Positions 33,979 through 42,786 of a stretch of DNA of 49,240 bases are shown here, piece by piece. The DNA is from Halalkalibacter akibai JCM 9157 (GTDB taxonomy: Bacteria > Bacillota > Bacilli > Bacillales > Bacillaceae_D), in NCBI RefSeq assembly GCF_000513135.1, contig NZ_BAUV01000033.1:1-49240 (forward strand). The letters are read 5' to 3'. The position numbers and the translations under genes were made by a program. Within the stretch, counting starts at the first letter, position 1, and each line of letters starts with the position of its first letter. A model generated the notes under the pieces. That model ran no database searches. It saw nothing but the letters and a program-made list of their open reading frames with translations, and was not told where the DNA came from.

Positions 33979-35259
33979 ATGAGTAGACAAGTTAAAAAGG
34001 TTTTATTCGCTTCACTAGCCTTATTCATGATGATTGCTTTAACTGCGTGTGGTGGTTCTAATTCATCATCTTCATCTTCGGATGGAAAAGTAGAGTTAAC
34101 AATGTGGATTTGGCCAGGAATGGGGTTAGAAGAATTAATCGCACAGTATGAAGAAGAAAATGAAAACATTAAAGTTAACATTCAAACTGCAGAATTCAAT
34201 GATGTTCATACTAACTTGACAACAGCTTTAGCGGCAGGTAGCGGGGCTCCTGACATCTCAGCAATTGAAGTTAAAGGAATTGACCGTATGAAAGGTACGC
34301 CTCAACATTTCAATAACTTATATGACCTTGGAGCTGAGGAGTTAAAAGGTGATTACTTAGATTGGAAATGGCAACAAGGCGAAACAATGGATGGAGAAAC
34401 TTTACTAGGTATTCCTACAGATATTGGTCCTCAAGCTATGGTATATAACCTTGAAATTTTTGAAGCAGCGGGATTACCAACTGATCGTGAAGAGGTTGAA
34501 GCTCTTATTCAAACATGGGATGACTATGTAAGAGTAGCTGAGCAAGTAAAAGAAACAACTGGTAAATACATGCTAGATGCTGCAACTGGTATGTTCGCAG
34601 TAATGAAAGGTCAAGGGAAAGAAAAGTATTTCAACGCAGATGGTGAGCTAATTATCGATAGCAATCCTCAAATTGAAAAAGCTTGGAACTATACGCTTCA
34701 AATGATTGAAAAAGATCTTGTAACTCCTTTTGACCAATGGTCAACTGAGTGGAGTACTGGTATTGCAAATGGTGATTTCGCTACTATCTTAGCACCAGCT
34801 TGGATGATGAACACGATTCAAGATAACGCTCCTGATGGCGCAGGTAAATGGGACATTGCAGCTCTACCTGAGGGTTCTGGTAACTGGGGTGGATCATTCT
34901 TAACAATTCCTAAAGAGTCAAAGCATCCAGAAGAAGCATATGCGTTAATCAAATGGTTACTTTCACCTGAACAACAATTAAAAACATTTGAAATTTATGG
35001 TAATTTCCCTTCAACTCCTTCAGTTTTTGACTCTGAAGCAATGGTAAATTACACAAACGATTACTTTAACGGTGCTCCTGTAGGACAAATCTATGCAAAA
35101 GCTGCAGAGCAAGTGCAACATGTAATTGAAGGTCCTGAGTCTATTCAAGTTGAGTCTATTTTGAATGACGCAGTTAACCGAGTAAGAGATGGGCAGCAAG
35201 ATCCTACAACAAGTTGGCAAACAGCGTTAGATCAACTTGAAAGAGAAATCGGACGTTAA
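33979..35259 (+). CDS. ABC sugar transporter, extracellular solute-binding lipoprotein
   Basis: 426 residues of solute-binding family 1. The lipoprotein signal ends in the lipobox LTAC (C24), followed by a Ser-rich linker. The mature part begins VELTMWIWPGMGLEELIAQYEEE and shows the family segments AGSGAPDISAIE, YNLEIFEAAGLP and LLSPEQQLKTFE. It would bind an oligosaccharide or glycoside outside the cell and pass it to the permeases. ATG 33979 follows AAGGGGG by eight bases; the longer frame from 33823 includes the operator and is rejected. A hairpin at 35271 separates it from the permease genes, which usually gives excess binding protein. Confidence 0.93.
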   Translation: MSRQVKKVLFASLALFMMIALTACGGSNSSSSSSDGKVELTMWIWPGMGLEELIAQYEEENENIKVNIQTAEFNDVHTNLTTALAAGSGAPDISAIEVKGIDRMKGTPQHFNNLYDLGAEELKGDYLDWKWQQGETMDGETLLGIPTDIGPQAMVYNLEIFEAAGLPTDREEVEALIQTWDDYVRVAEQVKETTGKYMLDAATGMFAVMKGQGKEKYFNADGELIIDSNPQIEKAWNYTLQMIEKDLVTPFDQWSTEWSTGIANGDFATILAPAWMMNTIQDNAPDGAGKWDIAALPEGSGNWGGSFLTIPKESKHPEEAYALIKWLLSPEQQLKTFEIYGNFPSTPSVFDSEAMVNYTNDYFNGAPVGQIYAKAAEQVQHVIEGPESIQVESILNDAVNRVRDGQQDPTTSWQTALDQLEREIGR

Positions 35260-35270
35260 TTAAAAAATTT

Positions 35271-35315
35271 AGGGTGACTAAGACGAAATATTACTTTCGA
35301 GTCACCCTTCATTTA
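35271..35315 (+). terminator. Attenuating terminator between binding protein and permeases
   Basis: AGGGTGACT (35271-35279) pairs with AGTCACCCT (35300-35308), with an inner CGAAA/TTTCG stem. A short T-rich tail (TCATTTAT) suggests partial termination or protection of the upstream mRNA. Confidence 0.7.
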
Positions 35316-35338
35316 TAAGTTGATAGGAGGGGAGCTTT

Positions 35339-36313
35339 ATGGAGCAAAATGCTAGAGTTGAAAGTCAAAATCATTCTATCGTTCCTAAGCAAAAGAAACA
35401 AAGTCCAATTGAGCCAAAACCTAAAAAACATTGGAAGCAAAGTACAAAAGATCATATTTCAGGCTATCTTTACATTTCTCCTTTCTTTGTACTGTTTGGT
35501 ATTTTTGGTGTATTTCCTATTATCTTCACGGCCTATATTTCATTTCATAGATGGAACATACTCGGTGAAAGAGAGTTTATAGGATTAGGAAACTATGCAA
35601 ATCTAATGAATGATCCGCTATTTTGGAAAGCACTTGGTAACACCTTAAGTATTTGGGTCTTATCAACGGTTCCTCAGCTAATAATGGCATTAACTCTAGC
35701 TTTTATTCTTAATCAGGCGTTTTTGAAAGGGAAACAATTTTTCCGTTTAGCGGTGTTTGTACCTAATATCACTTCAGTAGTAGCTGTTTCAATTGTATTT
35801 GGAGCGATTTTTGGTCAGCATTACGGAATTATTAACTATGTCCTATCATTTGTTGGGATTGATCCGATTAACTGGAGAAGTTCTTATCTTGGGGCACATG
35901 TCGCAATCGCAACAATGGTCATGTGGAGATGGGTTGGCTACAACGCTATCATTTATTTAGCAGCACTTCAAAGTATCCCAAATGATCTGTATGAGGCAGC
36001 TACCATAGATGGAGCTACTAAGTTTCAACAATTCCTTCATATAACGATTCCGATGATTCGCCCAATGATTATATTTACGGTTATCTTATCAACTATTGGT
36101 GGAATGCAAATCTTCGCTGAGCCGCAAACGTTTTTAGGTGGTGGTGGTGGTGCAATCAATCAAGGTCTTACTTTAACGCTATACTTATATGAGGAAGCAT
36201 TTGTAAGAAATGCCTTTGGTTACGCATCATCTATTGCTTGGTTATTGTTTATCATTATCGTTATTTTCTCTTTAATCAATTTGTTCTTCTCTAACAAAAT
36301 AAAGTCGGCATAG
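35339..36313 (+). CDS. ABC sugar transporter permease (MalF/YesP type)
   Basis: 324 residues with a basic 35-residue N-terminal tail and six membrane helices (first about 40-65). The EAA loop reads EAATIDGATKFQQFLHITIPMIRP (about 220-243), the contact site for the ATPase. AGGAGGGGAG lies seven bases before ATG. No ATPase gene is in the cluster, as in most Bacillus sugar importers that share MsmX. It pairs with the next gene. Confidence 0.92.
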   Translation: MEQNARVESQNHSIVPKQKKQSPIEPKPKKHWKQSTKDHISGYLYISPFFVLFGIFGVFPIIFTAYISFHRWNILGEREFIGLGNYANLMNDPLFWKALGNTLSIWVLSTVPQLIMALTLAFILNQAFLKGKQFFRLAVFVPNITSVVAVSIVFGAIFGQHYGIINYVLSFVGIDPINWRSSYLGAHVAIATMVMWRWVGYNAIIYLAALQSIPNDLYEAATIDGATKFQQFLHITIPMIRPMIIFTVILSTIGGMQIFAEPQTFLGGGGGAINQGLTLTLYLYEEAFVRNAFGYASSIAWLLFIIIVIFSLINLFFSNKIKSA

Positions 36314-36329
36314 TTAGGAGTGAAGTTAT

Positions 36330-37172
36330 ATGAAAGAGGTTGGAGTTAAGCCATATAGTTTAAGTCGAATACTAGTATACGTAGGTCTTGTGTTGTTTAC
36401 ATTCTTCTCTGTATTTCCATTCTATTGGATGTTTGTTATTGGTTCCAACACAACAGCTGCTATCAATAAATTTCCTCCAGCTATGTTACCAGGAACGAAT
36501 TTTATTGGAAATATGAATAATGTCTTCTCGAATATACAATTCTTCCAAGCGCTAGTAAATTCATTTATCGCTGCGAGTGCGATTACACTATGTGTTTTAT
36601 TTTTCTGTTCATTAGCAGGATTTGCATTTGCTAAGTTACAGTTTAAAGGGAAAAATGGACTGTTCTTCTTTATTATTGCGACAATGATGGTTCCAGTTCA
36701 ACTAGGATTAATTCCGTCGTATATGATTATTGCTAAATTAGGGTGGATCAATAGTTTAAGTGCCCTTATCGTTCCCGCCATGGTAAATGCGTTTGGAGTC
36801 TTTTGGATGAGGCAGTACATTTCTTCTACCATTCCAAACGAGTTAGTTGATGCAGGACGTATTGACGGTTGCTCTAACTTCCGCTTGTACTGGGCAGTTG
36901 TTCTACCTGTTGTAAAACCAGCATTAGCTACTCTTGGTTTAATTACGTTTATGAATGTTTGGAATGACTATTTGTGGCCGTTAGTCGTTTTAAAAGATCG
37001 TAGTATGCACACAATTCAAGTGGCTTTAAGAACGCTAAATGGGGCTTATTCACAAGACTTTGGAATGATTTTAAATGGTACATTCCTAGCAACATTACCT
37101 TTACTTGTTGTTTTCTTACTATTCAGTAAACAGGTTATTGCGGGTCTAACAGAAGGATCTGTTAAGCACTAG
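36330..37172 (+). CDS. ABC sugar transporter permease (MalG/YesQ type)
   Basis: 280 residues with six membrane helices. The EAA loop is VDAGRIDGCSNFRLYWAVVLPVVKP (about 172-196). The N-terminus FFSVFPFYWMFVIGSN and C-terminus SKQVIAGLTEGSVKH are standard for this subfamily. It is 16 bases after the first permease gene, with TAGGAG as ribosome binding site. An extended hairpin follows in the gap before the catabolic genes. Confidence 0.92.
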   Translation: MKEVGVKPYSLSRILVYVGLVLFTFFSVFPFYWMFVIGSNTTAAINKFPPAMLPGTNFIGNMNNVFSNIQFFQALVNSFIAASAITLCVLFFCSLAGFAFAKLQFKGKNGLFFFIIATMMVPVQLGLIPSYMIIAKLGWINSLSALIVPAMVNAFGVFWMRQYISSTIPNELVDAGRIDGCSNFRLYWAVVLPVVKPALATLGLITFMNVWNDYLWPLVVLKDRSMHTIQVALRTLNGAYSQDFGMILNGTFLATLPLLVVFLLFSKQVIAGLTEGSVKH

Positions 37173-37208
37173 GGGGTAAACAGACGGATGTCAATTGGTA
37201 GTAGGTTC

Positions 37209-37251
37209 GGCTAATCCATAGGAAATCTTACCTGTTGGATATGGATTAGCC
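37209..37251. repeat. Inverted repeat between importer and catabolic genes
   Basis: GGCTAATCCATA (37209-37220) and TATGGATTAGCC (37240-37251) are exact 12-base complements, 19 bases apart. No T-run follows. It lies in a 247-base gap, so it may be an mRNA processing or stabilising stem, or an operator. The rest of the gap holds nothing recognisable. Confidence 0.55.
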
Positions 37252-37419
37252 AATATAAACTTCAACTTTGTTTACAAAACCTATTACAAGTGTTTGATGG
37301 CTTTATATTTTAATTGTTTCTATTTAAACGGGTGTGTTCAATAGGAAATTATTAATTTACTATTCGAAATTTTGATCAAGCAGTCTAAGTAGAATCTCAC
37401 TTAATTTAGGAGGGTTATT

Positions 37420-38388
37420 ATGAAATTAGGCGTATTTACGGTTCTATTCTCAGAGAAGCCATTTGAGGAAATGTTAGATTATGTAAAAGAAGCTGGAGTT
37501 GAAACGATTGAGTTAGGAACAGGAGGTTATCCTGGCAATGCTCATTGTAATCTCGATGAATTACTAAATGACCCTGCAAAATTAAAAAAATTTAAGAAGG
37601 CCGTCGATGATAGAGGGTTAACGATTAGTAGTTTAAGCTGCCATGGTAACGCTCTTACTCCTGACAAAGAATTCGCTTCTCAATGTCATGACACATTTGT
37701 GAAATCTGTACAACTAGCAGAGCAGCTTGAAGTTCCAGTTGTCACTACTTTCTCAGGTACTCCTGGAGCTTATGAAGGAGCTCAAGTTCCAAGCTGGTCA
37801 CTTGCGCCATGGCCAACGGAATACGCAGAAATTTTAAAATGGCAGTGGGAAGAGAAGTTGATTCCATATTGGCAAAAATGGGGACAGTTCGCGAAAGATC
37901 ATCATGTTAAAGTTGCTTTAGAATTACATGGGGGCTTCTTAGTACATACACCTGCAACATTATTAAAGTTAAGAGAAGCAACGTCTGAAGCGATCGGAGC
38001 AAACCTTGATCCAAGTCATTTGTGGTGGCAGGGTATTGATCCAGTAGAAGCAATTAAAATATTAGGTAAGAAAAATGCGATTCACTTCTTCCATGCTAAA
38101 GACACTTATATTGACCAGAATAACGTAAACATGCATGGTTTAATGGATATGCAATCATATGCAAATATGCAGGATCGTGCTTGGACTTTTAGAACGGTTG
38201 GCTTCGGCCACGATATGAAAACATGGGCTGATATTATAAGCGCCTTACGGTTAGTTGGCTATGATGGCGCAGTGAGCATTGAACATGAGGACGGTCTAAT
38301 GTCAATTGAAGAAGGATTTAATCGTGCGGTTCAAAACTTAAAACCAGTTATTATGAGAGAACCATTAGCTGAGATGTGGTGGGTTTAA
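37420..38388 (+). CDS. Xylose-isomerase-like TIM-barrel protein (sugar phosphate isomerase/epimerase family)
   Basis: 322 residues, AP_endonuc_2/xylose isomerase-like barrel. Metal ligands are suggested by ALELHGG (Glu), NLDPSHLWW (Asp/His), FFHAKDTY (His) and VSIEHED (Glu). It opens MKLGVFTVLFSEKPFEEMLDYVKEAGVETIELGTGGYPG. Proteins of this family next to Gfo/Idh/MocA enzymes include inosose dehydratases/isomerases and lyases that cleave 3-keto-glycosides. It starts the set barrel - oxidoreductase - barrel behind an ABC importer. Strong AGGAGG precedes the ATG. Exact reaction unknown; oxidative glycoside cleavage is the favoured inference. Confidence 0.85.
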   Translation: MKLGVFTVLFSEKPFEEMLDYVKEAGVETIELGTGGYPGNAHCNLDELLNDPAKLKKFKKAVDDRGLTISSLSCHGNALTPDKEFASQCHDTFVKSVQLAEQLEVPVVTTFSGTPGAYEGAQVPSWSLAPWPTEYAEILKWQWEEKLIPYWQKWGQFAKDHHVKVALELHGGFLVHTPATLLKLREATSEAIGANLDPSHLWWQGIDPVEAIKILGKKNAIHFFHAKDTYIDQNNVNMHGLMDMQSYANMQDRAWTFRTVGFGHDMKTWADIISALRLVGYDGAVSIEHEDGLMSIEEGFNRAVQNLKPVIMREPLAEMWWV

Positions 38389-38421
38389 TTTAAGCTCAAA
38401 AATTTTGAGAGGGGTAAAAGA

Positions 38422-39447
38422 ATGACAAAAATTAAAGTGGCTGTAATAGGTTGTGGTAGTATCGCAAAATACCGTCATATTCCAGAATATGCAGCTAATC
38501 CAAATGTTGAATTTGTAGCGTTTTGTGATTTTAATAAAGAGCTCGCATCAGAATATGCAGAAATATATGGAGCTAATGCTTACACCGATTATGAGGAACT
38601 ACTTGCTAATGAGCAAGTAGATGCAGTTAGTGTTTGTACACAAAATGTCGATCACGCGAAAGTATCAATAGCTGCTGCAAATTCAGGAGCACATGTATTA
38701 TGTGAGAAGCCAATGGCTACTTCGTTAGAAGAAGCAGAAGCGATGATCAAGGCCGCATATGAGAATAAGGTGTATTTGATGATTGGTCATAATCAACGAC
38801 TAATGCCCCCTCACGTAAAAGCTAAAGAAATACTTGATTCTGGCAAACTTGGAAAGGTGTTAACCTTTAAGACTACTTTCGGGCATGGTGGTCCGGAGCG
38901 TTGGAGTATTCAAGGTAAAGACAGCTGGTTTTTTAAAAAAGACAAAGCGATTGTAGGCGCAATGGGGGATTTAGGAGTTCATAAAACGGACTTGATGCGC
39001 TACCTGTTAGGGGAAGAAGTAGTGGAAGTTGGGGCCTTTGTTGAGACGCTACATAAGCATGGGGATGTAGACGATAACGCTACTTGCATTTTAAGAATGG
39101 AAAGTGGAGCAATCGGAACAATGGCTGCAAGTTGGACGTATTACAAGGGAGAAGATAACACAACAACAATTTATTGTGAAAATGGTGTGTTAGAGATAAA
39201 AGATGATCCTAATGTTCAAGTGGTCGTAAAATTACTTAATGGTGCTGTAGAGCAATATAAGGTAGGGGGAATTGCGACGAATGAGGAAGGTGGACAACTG
39301 GCAAGTGGCGTTATTGATGAATTTGTTGAAGCCATCGTTACTCGAACACCACCAAGTATCTCAGGTGAAGAAGGAATGAAATCATTACATGTTGTTTTAG
39401 CTGCTCTTGAATCAGCCAAGAAGCGAGTATTTGTTTCTTTACAATAA
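38422..39447 (+). CDS. Gfo/Idh/MocA-family oxidoreductase
   Basis: 341 residues. Rossmann motif VAVIGCGSIAKYRHIP, CEKPMA with K96, and MGDLGVHKTD with D183 and H187 form a complete active-site set. It would oxidise a sugar ring hydroxyl with NAD. It stands between two xylose-isomerase-like genes, 33 bases after the first and overlapping none. GAGAGGGGT precedes ATG. It is the most canonical of the five family members in this window. In known systems such enzymes make the 3-keto sugar that the barrel enzyme then cleaves or isomerises. Confidence 0.9.
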   Translation: MTKIKVAVIGCGSIAKYRHIPEYAANPNVEFVAFCDFNKELASEYAEIYGANAYTDYEELLANEQVDAVSVCTQNVDHAKVSIAAANSGAHVLCEKPMATSLEEAEAMIKAAYENKVYLMIGHNQRLMPPHVKAKEILDSGKLGKVLTFKTTFGHGGPERWSIQGKDSWFFKKDKAIVGAMGDLGVHKTDLMRYLLGEEVVEVGAFVETLHKHGDVDDNATCILRMESGAIGTMAASWTYYKGEDNTTTIYCENGVLEIKDDPNVQVVVKLLNGAVEQYKVGGIATNEEGGQLASGVIDEFVEAIVTRTPPSISGEEGMKSLHVVLAALESAKKRVFVSLQ

Positions 39448-39469
39448 TCCGGTTAAGAGGTGTCCTAAA

Positions 39470-40216
39470 ATGATATCGTTACCACTTGGAATCCAGCTTT
39501 TTACATTACGAGAGGAAATGGAAACTGATTTTCTTGGAACTTTAAAAAAAGTAAAAGAAATAGGTTATGAAGGAGTTGAATTTGCAGGATTTGGCGACTA
39601 TTCTGCAGCGCAAATAAAAAACGTATTAAATGGCATTGATTTATTAGGTTTTTCAAGTCACGTTCCTTTAACTCAATTAGAAAACAATCTCTCAAATGTA
39701 ATTGATTTTCATTCGGAACTGGGTGTCAATCATATCGTTTGCCCTTATATTCCAGAAGAGTATTGGAAGTCTAAAGATAAATATCTGGAGCTTGCTTCGT
39801 TGTTTAATCAAGTCGGAGAACAATGTAAACAAGCTGGAATTGAGTTTAGCTATCATCATCATGCTTTCGAATTTGAACAATTTGACGGTGAGTTTGCGTT
39901 AGATATTTTGCTCTCAAACACGGAACCGGATTTTGTTCAATTAGAATGCGATGTTTATTGGGTGCAATATGCAGACCTTTCGCCTACTGACTATATGAGG
40001 AAATATGAAGGGCGTTGTCCGATGGTTCACCTAAAAGATATGAAGGTTGAGCCTAAGAAGTTTTTTGCACCGGTCGGAACAGGTGTGATTGATATTGATG
40101 CTGTAGTGAAAACAGCAGAAGAAATTGGAGTGAAATGGCTCATCGTTGAGCAAGATCAATGTGATGGACCTGCTCTTGAAAGTATTAAAATAAGCTATAA
40201 CAACCTAATGAAATAA
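39470..40216 (+). CDS. Second xylose-isomerase-like TIM-barrel protein
   Basis: 248 residues. Opens LPLGIQLFTLREEMETDFLGTLKKVKEIGYEGVEFAGFG. Metal-site segments are FSYHHHAFEFEQ, VQLECDVYW, MVHLKDMK and LIVEQDQ, the pattern of the YcjR/IolE-like group of 3-keto-sugar epimerases and lyases. It is a different subfamily from the 37420 product, so the two probably catalyse separate steps. ATG 39470 with AAGAGGTG eight bases upstream is preferred over the longer frame from 39407, which runs into the previous gene. Confidence 0.88.
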   Translation: MISLPLGIQLFTLREEMETDFLGTLKKVKEIGYEGVEFAGFGDYSAAQIKNVLNGIDLLGFSSHVPLTQLENNLSNVIDFHSELGVNHIVCPYIPEEYWKSKDKYLELASLFNQVGEQCKQAGIEFSYHHHAFEFEQFDGEFALDILLSNTEPDFVQLECDVYWVQYADLSPTDYMRKYEGRCPMVHLKDMKVEPKKFFAPVGTGVIDIDAVVKTAEEIGVKWLIVEQDQCDGPALESIKISYNNLMK

Positions 40217-40221
40217 TAATA

Positions 40222-40264
40222 CAAAAAAAGGGGAGTGGATTTGAATCATGACATTCCTCTTTTT
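40222..40264 (+). terminator. Terminator after the second barrel gene
   Basis: AAAAAGGGGAGTG (40225-40237) pairs with CATTCCTCTTTTT (40252-40264) with two G-U pairs. Read-through to the GH42 gene is possible. Confidence 0.65.
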
Positions 40265-40323
40265 AGTGTAGTCTCTAAAGGGCTTTAATTTTAATTAGTA
40301 GTAGATTATGGAGGGTTAGGATT

Positions 40324-42372
40324 ATGGGTTTAGAACTGAACGAATTTCATTTAGGGGTATGTTATTATCCAGAACAGTGGCCTGAACAAAATTGGAGTAA
40401 GGATTACAGGGACATGCACAATCTTGGATTTAATGTCATTCGAGTGGGTGAGTTTGCTTGGTCCATTTTTGAGCCTGAAGAAGGAAATTTTGAATTTGAT
40501 TTATTTGACAGAGCTCTTGATCTAGCGCATAGTTATGGGCTTAAAGTTATACTCGGCACACCTACTGCGACACCACCAGCATGGTTAACTTATAAGTACC
40601 CTGAGGTGTTAAATGTGTCTAAATCAGGGGTGCAATTTCAACACGGAGAAAGACGCCATTACAACTATAATTCACCTGTTTATAAAAAAATGTGTGCTCG
40701 AATCGTTGAACGGATGACCAAGCATTATCGACATCATCCGGCTGTAATTGGTTGGCAAATTGATAACGAGTTAAATTGTCATATTGCAGATTTTTATTCT
40801 AATTCTGACCATGAAGAATTTAGGGAATGGTTGAAAGATAAATATGTATCTCTTGAAGCTTTAAACACAGCGTGGGGGGCTACGTTTTGGAATCAAACTT
40901 ATAACGACTGGGAGCAAGTTCACCTTACCAGAGAAGGGACATGTCAATCACCTAACCCTCATCAGAGACTAGACGAAATTATATTTTTCTCGGAGAGTAC
41001 GATTTCCTTTGCAAAATTTCAAGCCGAGATAATCCGGAAAGAGGCACCGGAGCATTGGATTACGACGAATGGAATGTTTGATCATTTAGATAATCATCGC
41101 TTAACTCGTGAATGCCTTGATTTTTACTCATATGATTCTTATCCAAACTTTAGTACGATTTATCCTGATTCGGAGGAGTTTCCTCTACTAGACCGGAAAT
41201 GGAGCTGGAATCTAACGAAAACGAGAAGTGTTTCTTCTCAATTTGCTGTAATGGAACAGCAGTCAGGTTCTGGTGGCTGGAATAATCAAATGATTATGCC
41301 TTCTCCTAAGCCTGGTCAAATGAGATTATGGACCTATCAATCCATTGCTCATGGGGCAGATATGCTTCTTTATTTTAGATGGAGAACTGCGCCATATGGC
41401 ACTGAAATGTATTGGCACGGGTTAAACAATCCACATGGTCAACCGAATAGACAAATGGAGGAAGCGAAAAAAATCGGTCAAGAAATGAAAATGATTGGCA
41501 CTTCCATTATAGGGAGTCATTATGAAGCAGAAGTAGCTATCATCCGTGATTATCCAAATGAATGGGATGGGGAACTAGATCAATGGCATGGTAAATTGCA
41601 AAATCAAAGCGTTCTTTCATGGTTTAAAGTTCTTCAATATCAGCATATCCCTGTCGATGCTTTGTATATGAATGAACAAACTACCATTGACGATCTAATG
41701 GCTTATAATGTCGTTATTTATCCGCATGCTGCAATTATGACAGAAAATACGGCATTTTTATTAGAGCAATATGTGAAACAAGGTGGTAAAGTCATATTCG
41801 GATGTAGAACCGGCTATAAAACAATTGAAGGTCATTATTCGACAGAAGTGCCTCCAGGGGGTGTATCTCAACTTACAGGGGTTGCTTTACAGGACTTTAC
41901 AGTTATCGGTCCTAATGAAAAAGCACCTACTATTCATTTTGGTAGGAATGGCTATACTGAATGCATAGCAGAGCAATTTGTAGATATAGTTACGATACAT
42001 GCTGAGTCTGTCCAAGTATTGGGGACGTTTTCTGAAGGGTACTTTAAAGGATCTCCAGCTTTAACTATGAATCAAGTAGGGAATGGGTGTGTGTACTATT
42101 ATTGTAGTGCCTTTAATTATAAAATAGCATTACAATTGCTTGATGAAATGAATATGGTCTCTCCTGTAGAAGAAGTAATGGAACCTCCGCAGCAGATTGA
42201 GTTGTCAATTAGAGCACAAGTAAACGGAGACCGTTATGCCTTTCTACTAAATTACTCAAGCGAAAAGCAAGACCTTTATCTTAAGGTGAAACGAATAGAA
42301 TTATTAAGTAATGTTGAGTTAGATGGAAAAATACAAATTGAACCATTTGGAGTGTATGTCGTTAAATTATGA
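40324..42372 (+). CDS. GH42 beta-galactosidase (YesZ/GanA type)
   Basis: 682 residues, full-length glycoside hydrolase family 42. The TIM barrel (about 10-385) has the acid/base E149 in IDNEL and the nucleophile E311 in VMEQQSGSGGWN. A trimerisation-type domain (about 395-600) and a small beta domain follow. There is no signal peptide, so it works inside the cell on imported oligosaccharides and releases galactose, or arabinose, from their ends. The presence of an ABC importer and YesL-like protein recalls the B. subtilis yes locus (YesZ), which handles rhamnogalacturonan fragments. TGGAGGG lies upstream of ATG 40324. Confidence 0.93.
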   Translation: MGLELNEFHLGVCYYPEQWPEQNWSKDYRDMHNLGFNVIRVGEFAWSIFEPEEGNFEFDLFDRALDLAHSYGLKVILGTPTATPPAWLTYKYPEVLNVSKSGVQFQHGERRHYNYNSPVYKKMCARIVERMTKHYRHHPAVIGWQIDNELNCHIADFYSNSDHEEFREWLKDKYVSLEALNTAWGATFWNQTYNDWEQVHLTREGTCQSPNPHQRLDEIIFFSESTISFAKFQAEIIRKEAPEHWITTNGMFDHLDNHRLTRECLDFYSYDSYPNFSTIYPDSEEFPLLDRKWSWNLTKTRSVSSQFAVMEQQSGSGGWNNQMIMPSPKPGQMRLWTYQSIAHGADMLLYFRWRTAPYGTEMYWHGLNNPHGQPNRQMEEAKKIGQEMKMIGTSIIGSHYEAEVAIIRDYPNEWDGELDQWHGKLQNQSVLSWFKVLQYQHIPVDALYMNEQTTIDDLMAYNVVIYPHAAIMTENTAFLLEQYVKQGGKVIFGCRTGYKTIEGHYSTEVPPGGVSQLTGVALQDFTVIGPNEKAPTIHFGRNGYTECIAEQFVDIVTIHAESVQVLGTFSEGYFKGSPALTMNQVGNGCVYYYCSAFNYKIALQLLDEMNMVSPVEEVMEPPQQIELSIRAQVNGDRYAFLLNYSSEKQDLYLKVKRIELLSNVELDGKIQIEPFGVYVVKL

Positions 42373-42411
42373 TGTTTAAATAGATTTAGACAATTAAAGA
42401 GAGTATTTAAT

Positions 42412-42525
42412 TTGAGTGAACGAATTAAAAATGTAAGAGATGAGATGATTTTAGAAGAAAAGGCTAGTTTACGTTCTGGCGGAGGTAACCTGGTAGGTGA
42501 AGCTTTTGTGGAAGATGTAAAATAA
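42412..42525 (+). pseudogene. Remnant of a GH3 glycosidase N-terminus
   Basis: 37 codons from TTG 42412. The first part, ERIKNVRDEMILEEKASLRSG, resembles the conserved start of family 3 beta-glucosidases (xxRIxELxxxMTLEEKASLCSG). The match then ends and the frame closes after GGGNLVGEAFVEDVK, where a GH3 enzyme should continue for several hundred residues. It seems a leftover of a deleted gene downstream of the GH42 gene. It could alternatively be a short random frame, but the LEEKASL motif makes that less likely. Confidence 0.55.
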
Positions 42526-42786
42526 TCCTTTTTCTCTTCTTTTTTATGGATAAAGGTGAGAATTTATAAACAAATAATAAAGAATTAATTATATCTGACA
42601 ATAAAGCTACATAATTTGTACTGATATTACTAAAAGTTAAAAATCAAGTAGGAAATATGGCAAAATGTCGAACGATTTTGTAACAATTTCCATTTTGCTA
42701 TATTGTCATAATGTGATAGCTACATTATAATTCAAATTAGAGTTAAGATTCTAAAAAATAAAAATACAGATTTAGGGGGAATTCAT
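42526..42786. other. Gene-free leader of the AgcS gene
   Basis: AT-rich leader of about 260 bases. No T-box, glycine-type riboswitch or strong terminator was recognised. It contains the ribosome binding site AGGGGGA at 42774-42780. Confidence 0.5.

Noticed and set aside
42526-42786. Glycine riboswitch or T-box in front of the AgcS gene
   Set aside because: No conserved aptamer core, specifier-loop or T-box sequence and no leader terminator could be identified.
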